Source of the DNA: an uncultured Bacilli bacterium | Lineage (GTDB): Bacteria > Bacillota_I > Bacilli_A > RFN20 > CAG-631 | Assembly (NCBI GenBank): GCA_934201705.1 | Contig: CAKPXF010000034.1 | Coordinates: forward strand, 1 to 16,774 | Reading direction: 5' to 3' | Length of the DNA stretch: 16,774 nucleotides | Shown here: positions 14,040-16,774 of the stretch, piece by piece | Numbering within the stretch: position 1 is the stretch's first letter | Layout: every line of letters starts with the position of its first letter | Notes under the pieces: model-generated | What the model was told of the DNA's origin: nothing | The model's input: the letters and a program-made list of their open reading frames with translations, nothing else | Databases searched by the model: none | Translations under genes and position numbers: made by a program

Positions 14040-15569
14040 ATGAGAAAAATTGTTCATATTGCTTTAGATGAAAGACCTTGTAATTATGATTTTCCAGCCA
14101 ATATGTTTGAAGGTAAAGAATTTATTATAAAAAGAGTTCCGTTTGAATATATGGGATTAAAGAAAAAACCAGGTAATATTGAAAAAATACAAGATTTTTT
14201 TTATAAAGAATGTAAAGATGCTTATGCAACAATTGTTTCAATAGACACTTTATTATATGGTGGAATTGTTCCTTCACGCTTACATTATTTTACTATTGAT
14301 GAGGTTAGCGAAAGATTAAATGTGCTAAAAAAAGTAAAAAAAGAAAATCCAAGTATTAAAATTTATGCTTATAATTTAGTTATGAGGTGCCCTCATTATG
14401 ATGATGATGATGAAGAACCATTTTATTATAATAACTATGGCTTAAGAATACATGATAAAAAAGCTATTGAGCATAAAATGTCATGTAATGTTGCAACTAA
14501 AGAAGAAATAAAATATTACAACTCTATTGAAATTCCTTTTCTTTATGAAAATGATTATGCTAATAGGCGAATGATAAATACAAGTATAACATGCAAGGTT
14601 GTTGATTTAGTAAATGAAGGAATTATTGATTTTTTAATTGTACCACAAGACGATAGTGCCCCTTATGGCTATACAGCTTTAGATCAAATTAAGGTTCGTC
14701 AAGAGGTAAGCAAATATAACTTAGAAAGCAAGGTATTAACATACCCTGGAGCAGATGAGGTTTCAAATACTTTATTTGCTAGAATGCTAAATGAATATTA
14801 TAATAAAAAGCCTTTAGTATATGTAATTTATCCAAGTGATGAATGCAAAAAGGTAATTCCTTGTGCTGAGGATAGACCACTTGATATTTCAGTTAGATAT
14901 CAAATAATTGCTAGTGGTTGCTTAATGTGTGATTCGCCTCTTGAGGCTGATTTAATTTTAGCAATCAATGCTCCAACTAAAAATATGATTGCTTCACAAT
15001 ATAGAGAATATTCAGATTATTTTGGTTATGTAGTTGGTAGAAATCTTATTAATTTTGTTGAGCAAATAGAATATTATGTAAAGGAAAAAAAGATTCCTGT
15101 TACTATTTGTGATATTGGATATTGTAATGGCTCTGACCCAGCCTTTATAAGATTACTTGATGATAAAAATTTATATATGGATTTATGTGGCTATGCAAGC
15201 TGGAATATTCCATGTAATTCGTTAGGAACAGCACTTCCTATGGGAATTAGATACTTATATCCACATAATGAAGAAAAATTTAATGACTTTTTGATGCATA
15301 GATATGTTGAAGATATTGGTTATTCATCTTTAGCGAGAAAAGAATTAAGAGAAAAATATTGTGGTACAAATAAAGGCGATTATACTATTTATGATGTCCA
15401 TGGTCAAAAAGATCCATATTGGATATCATTAACTACTAAGGTAATGAAGAATTTATTAAATGAACTATGTCCTAATTTAACAGGAAAATATGAAATACTT
15501 GATATGTATTTTCCATGGAGTAGGACATATGATATAGGATTGAAAGTGAAATATAATGGAAAAAGATAA
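14040..15569 (+). CDS. DUF4127 family protein
   Basis: This 509-residue protein is full length for the DUF4127 family, whose reaction is unknown. The family landmarks are all present: LDERPCN (9-15), DTLLYGGIVPSR (69-80), an acidic DDDDEEPFYY segment (121-130), PQDDSAPYG (202-210), YPGADEV (235-241), DIGYCNGSD (358-366) and GYASWN...NSLGTALP (384-400). The conserved Asp, Glu, Arg and Cys clusters suggest a metal- or phosphate-handling enzyme, which is inference. There is no signal peptide or membrane segment. ATG 14040 gives the N-terminus expected of the family. The last 14 bp overlap the next gene, a phosphatase-superfamily hydrolase, so the two are coupled and probably act in one pathway. 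Confidence 0.9.
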   Translation: MRKIVHIALDERPCNYDFPANMFEGKEFIIKRVPFEYMGLKKKPGNIEKIQDFFYKECKDAYATIVSIDTLLYGGIVPSRLHYFTIDEVSERLNVLKKVKKENPSIKIYAYNLVMRCPHYDDDDEEPFYYNNYGLRIHDKKAIEHKMSCNVATKEEIKYYNSIEIPFLYENDYANRRMINTSITCKVVDLVNEGIIDFLIVPQDDSAPYGYTALDQIKVRQEVSKYNLESKVLTYPGADEVSNTLFARMLNEYYNKKPLVYVIYPSDECKKVIPCAEDRPLDISVRYQIIASGCLMCDSPLEADLILAINAPTKNMIASQYREYSDYFGYVVGRNLINFVEQIEYYVKEKKIPVTICDIGYCNGSDPAFIRLLDDKNLYMDLCGYASWNIPCNSLGTALPMGIRYLYPHNEEKFNDFLMHRYVEDIGYSSLARKELREKYCGTNKGDYTIYDVHGQKDPYWISLTTKVMKNLLNELCPNLTGKYEILDMYFPWSRTYDIGLKVKYNGKR

Positions 15570-16680
15570 TTTATTTAAAAATATTGATTATGATAATTGT
15601 ATAACTAATGTAACTAGTTCAATACAAAAGTTCTATCATTTAAAGCCTAATTATAAAACAAACGAGCAATTAGATAGAATATTAAGTGAAAAGGATTATG
15701 ATAATGTTGTTTTGCTGATTTTAGATGGCTGTGGTAATGCTATTATTGATAAAAACACAACAGAAAATCATTTTTTAAGAACGCATCGTATTGGTACCTT
15801 TAAATCAACCTATCCACCAACAACAGCTAATTGTACTACTGCTTACTTAAGTGGTTTAAATCCTATTACTACTAATTGGTTGGGTTGGTCAACATATTAT
15901 AATGATTTAAACTTAGGTGTTGATAATTTTCATAATAAGGAAACTATGAGTAAGGAATTAATAAGTGGAGAAAATATTGCGTATAGAAAAATGCCTTTTA
16001 CTCATATGGGTGAAATAATTAGTAAAAATAGTGATAAAAATGTTTCGTATTATACAATCTTTCCTCATTTTGTCAATGGTGGTTGTAAGTCATTAAAGGA
16101 ATTTGAACATCGAATTTGTAAATTATGTAATCAAATAGGTAAAAAATATATTTATGCTTATTGGGATGATCCTGATAAAACAATGCATCTTGAAGGAACA
16201 AATACATTGAATGTTAAGAAAATATTGAATTCAGTTTCTAAAATGCTTCATAGAATTGAAAGAAAAACAAAAAATACTTTAGTAATTGTTAGTGCAGATC
16301 ATGGTCAAATTGATGTAGTGCCTATTGCTTTATATACTTATTATGATTTAATGGGTTGCTTAAAGGGGCCAATAACATGTGATGCTAGAACAGCCTTCTT
16401 TTTTGTAAAAGATGAAAAAAAAGAAGAATTTGTAAGGTTATTTAAAAAGTATTTTGATGGGATGTATGAATTATTTACTAAGGATGAAATAATAAATAAA
16501 CATATTTTTGGCTATGGAGATGAAAATCCCTTATATAGACAAACAATTGGTGATTTCATAGCTATTGCTAAAGCTAATTATTTCTTTTTAATCTCACCAA
16601 AAAGTCAAATATTAAAAGGCCATCATTCTGGTCCAACAATAGATGAGATGAGCATACCTTTAATTATTATTAAAAATTAA
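15556..16680 (+). CDS. Alkaline phosphatase superfamily hydrolase (nucleotide pyrophosphatase/phosphodiesterase-like)
   Basis: This 374-residue cytoplasmic-type member of the AlkP superfamily is closest to type I phosphodiesterase/nucleotide pyrophosphatases. It has the metal site LILDGCG (Asp57), the nucleophile region PPTTANCTT (Thr89 or Thr90), and NWLGW. The second metal site is DDPDKTMHLEGT (Asp and His), with ADHGQID (Asp-His) and a final GHHSG His. All metal ligands expected of the superfamily seem present. It would hydrolyse a phosphate ester or diester; the substrate is not readable. It overlaps the DUF4127 gene by 14 bp and has no SD of its own beyond that gene's last codons, which argues for coupling. 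A conventional terminator is not seen after the stop; an apparent IS end begins 20 bp later. Confidence 0.88.
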   Translation: MEKDNLFKNIDYDNCITNVTSSIQKFYHLKPNYKTNEQLDRILSEKDYDNVVLLILDGCGNAIIDKNTTENHFLRTHRIGTFKSTYPPTTANCTTAYLSGLNPITTNWLGWSTYYNDLNLGVDNFHNKETMSKELISGENIAYRKMPFTHMGEIISKNSDKNVSYYTIFPHFVNGGCKSLKEFEHRICKLCNQIGKKYIYAYWDDPDKTMHLEGTNTLNVKKILNSVSKMLHRIERKTKNTLVIVSADHGQIDVVPIALYTYYDLMGCLKGPITCDARTAFFFVKDEKKEEFVRLFKKYFDGMYELFTKDEIINKHIFGYGDENPLYRQTIGDFIAIAKANYFFLISPKSQILKGHHSGPTIDEMSIPLIIIKN

Positions 16681-16700
16681 CAAAACAAAAAAGGGCAAAA

Positions 16701-16774
16701 TGTAGTGCACTGAAAAAGTTGGACTAATATAATTATTGTACTTGAATGAAGGACTGTTGTCTATACTCTATAGG
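16701..16774. mobile_element. End of an IS3/IS150-type insertion sequence (partial)
   Basis: From 16701 the sequence TGTAGTGCACTGAAAAAGTT followed by GGAC resembles the terminal inverted repeats of IS150-group IS3 elements, which start TGTA and contain TTGGAC. Further in, GGACTGTTGTCTATACTC (16752-16769) looks like the first arm of a hairpin whose partner lies beyond the window. No transposase codons can be confirmed and the target duplication is not visible. The call rests on remembered family ends. Confidence 0.45.

Noticed and set aside
1..16774. CRISPR arrays, tRNA or rRNA genes, known riboswitches
   Set aside because: No regularly spaced repeats, cloverleaf-like sequences, rRNA signatures or recognisable riboswitch cores were seen on reading both strands.

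Overview
The DNA is very AT-rich and reads with the standard bacterial code: tryptophan is TGG in the intact genes and TGA behaves as a stop. Shine-Dalgarno (SD) sites are AGGAG-like. The gene set (comFA-comFC, a small cold shock protein, cytoplasmic GH20 and GH13 enzymes, a DUF4127 protein) fits a low-GC Gram-positive bacterium of the Bacillota, perhaps a gut or host-associated Bacilli/Erysipelotrichia-like or Clostridia lineage. The lineage is inference; no rRNA or other firm marker is present.

Positions 1-7614 are accessory and decaying. A dead IS91/IS1294-type HUH transposase (132-1481) overlaps a dead zinc-ribbon ORF (1474-1800), followed by a terminator. On the minus strand an intact ABC exporter (4285-2489) is followed by a small secreted or lipoprotein gene broken by an early stop (2462-1932). 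The exporter has an unusually long leader of about 280 nt holding a 36-codon small ORF and a 12-bp palindrome. Rightward come a small HTH protein (4727-4942), a multiply broken AlbA_2/Schlafen-type ATPase gene (4939-6158), and an intact STAND-like ATPase with a DUF234 PD-(D/E)XK-like nuclease end (6199-7614). The last gene has its own promoter inside the dead one. This trio resembles a defence or mobile-element cassette.

Positions 7624-16680 look like ordinary chromosome: cytoplasmic beta-N-acetylhexosaminidase (minus), a four-helix membrane protein (plus), a cold shock protein (minus), the comFA-comFC DNA-uptake operon (minus), a GH13 alpha-glucosidase (minus), and a divergent overlapping pair, a DUF4127 protein and an alkaline-phosphatase-superfamily hydrolase (plus). 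Convergent genes are separated by clear hairpin terminators. Downstream of the pair, what looks like an IS3/IS150-type insertion sequence end starts at about 16701 and runs out of the window.

The best leads are: (1) the DUF4127-phosphatase pair, with a perfect 8-bp inverted repeat between its SD and its start codon; (2) the comFA start, where the SD and first ATG are bracketed by a perfect 10-bp inverted repeat and the ATG is out of frame with the otherwise intact protein; (3) the HTH-AlbA-ATPase/nuclease cassette; (4) the long exporter leader with its small ORF.
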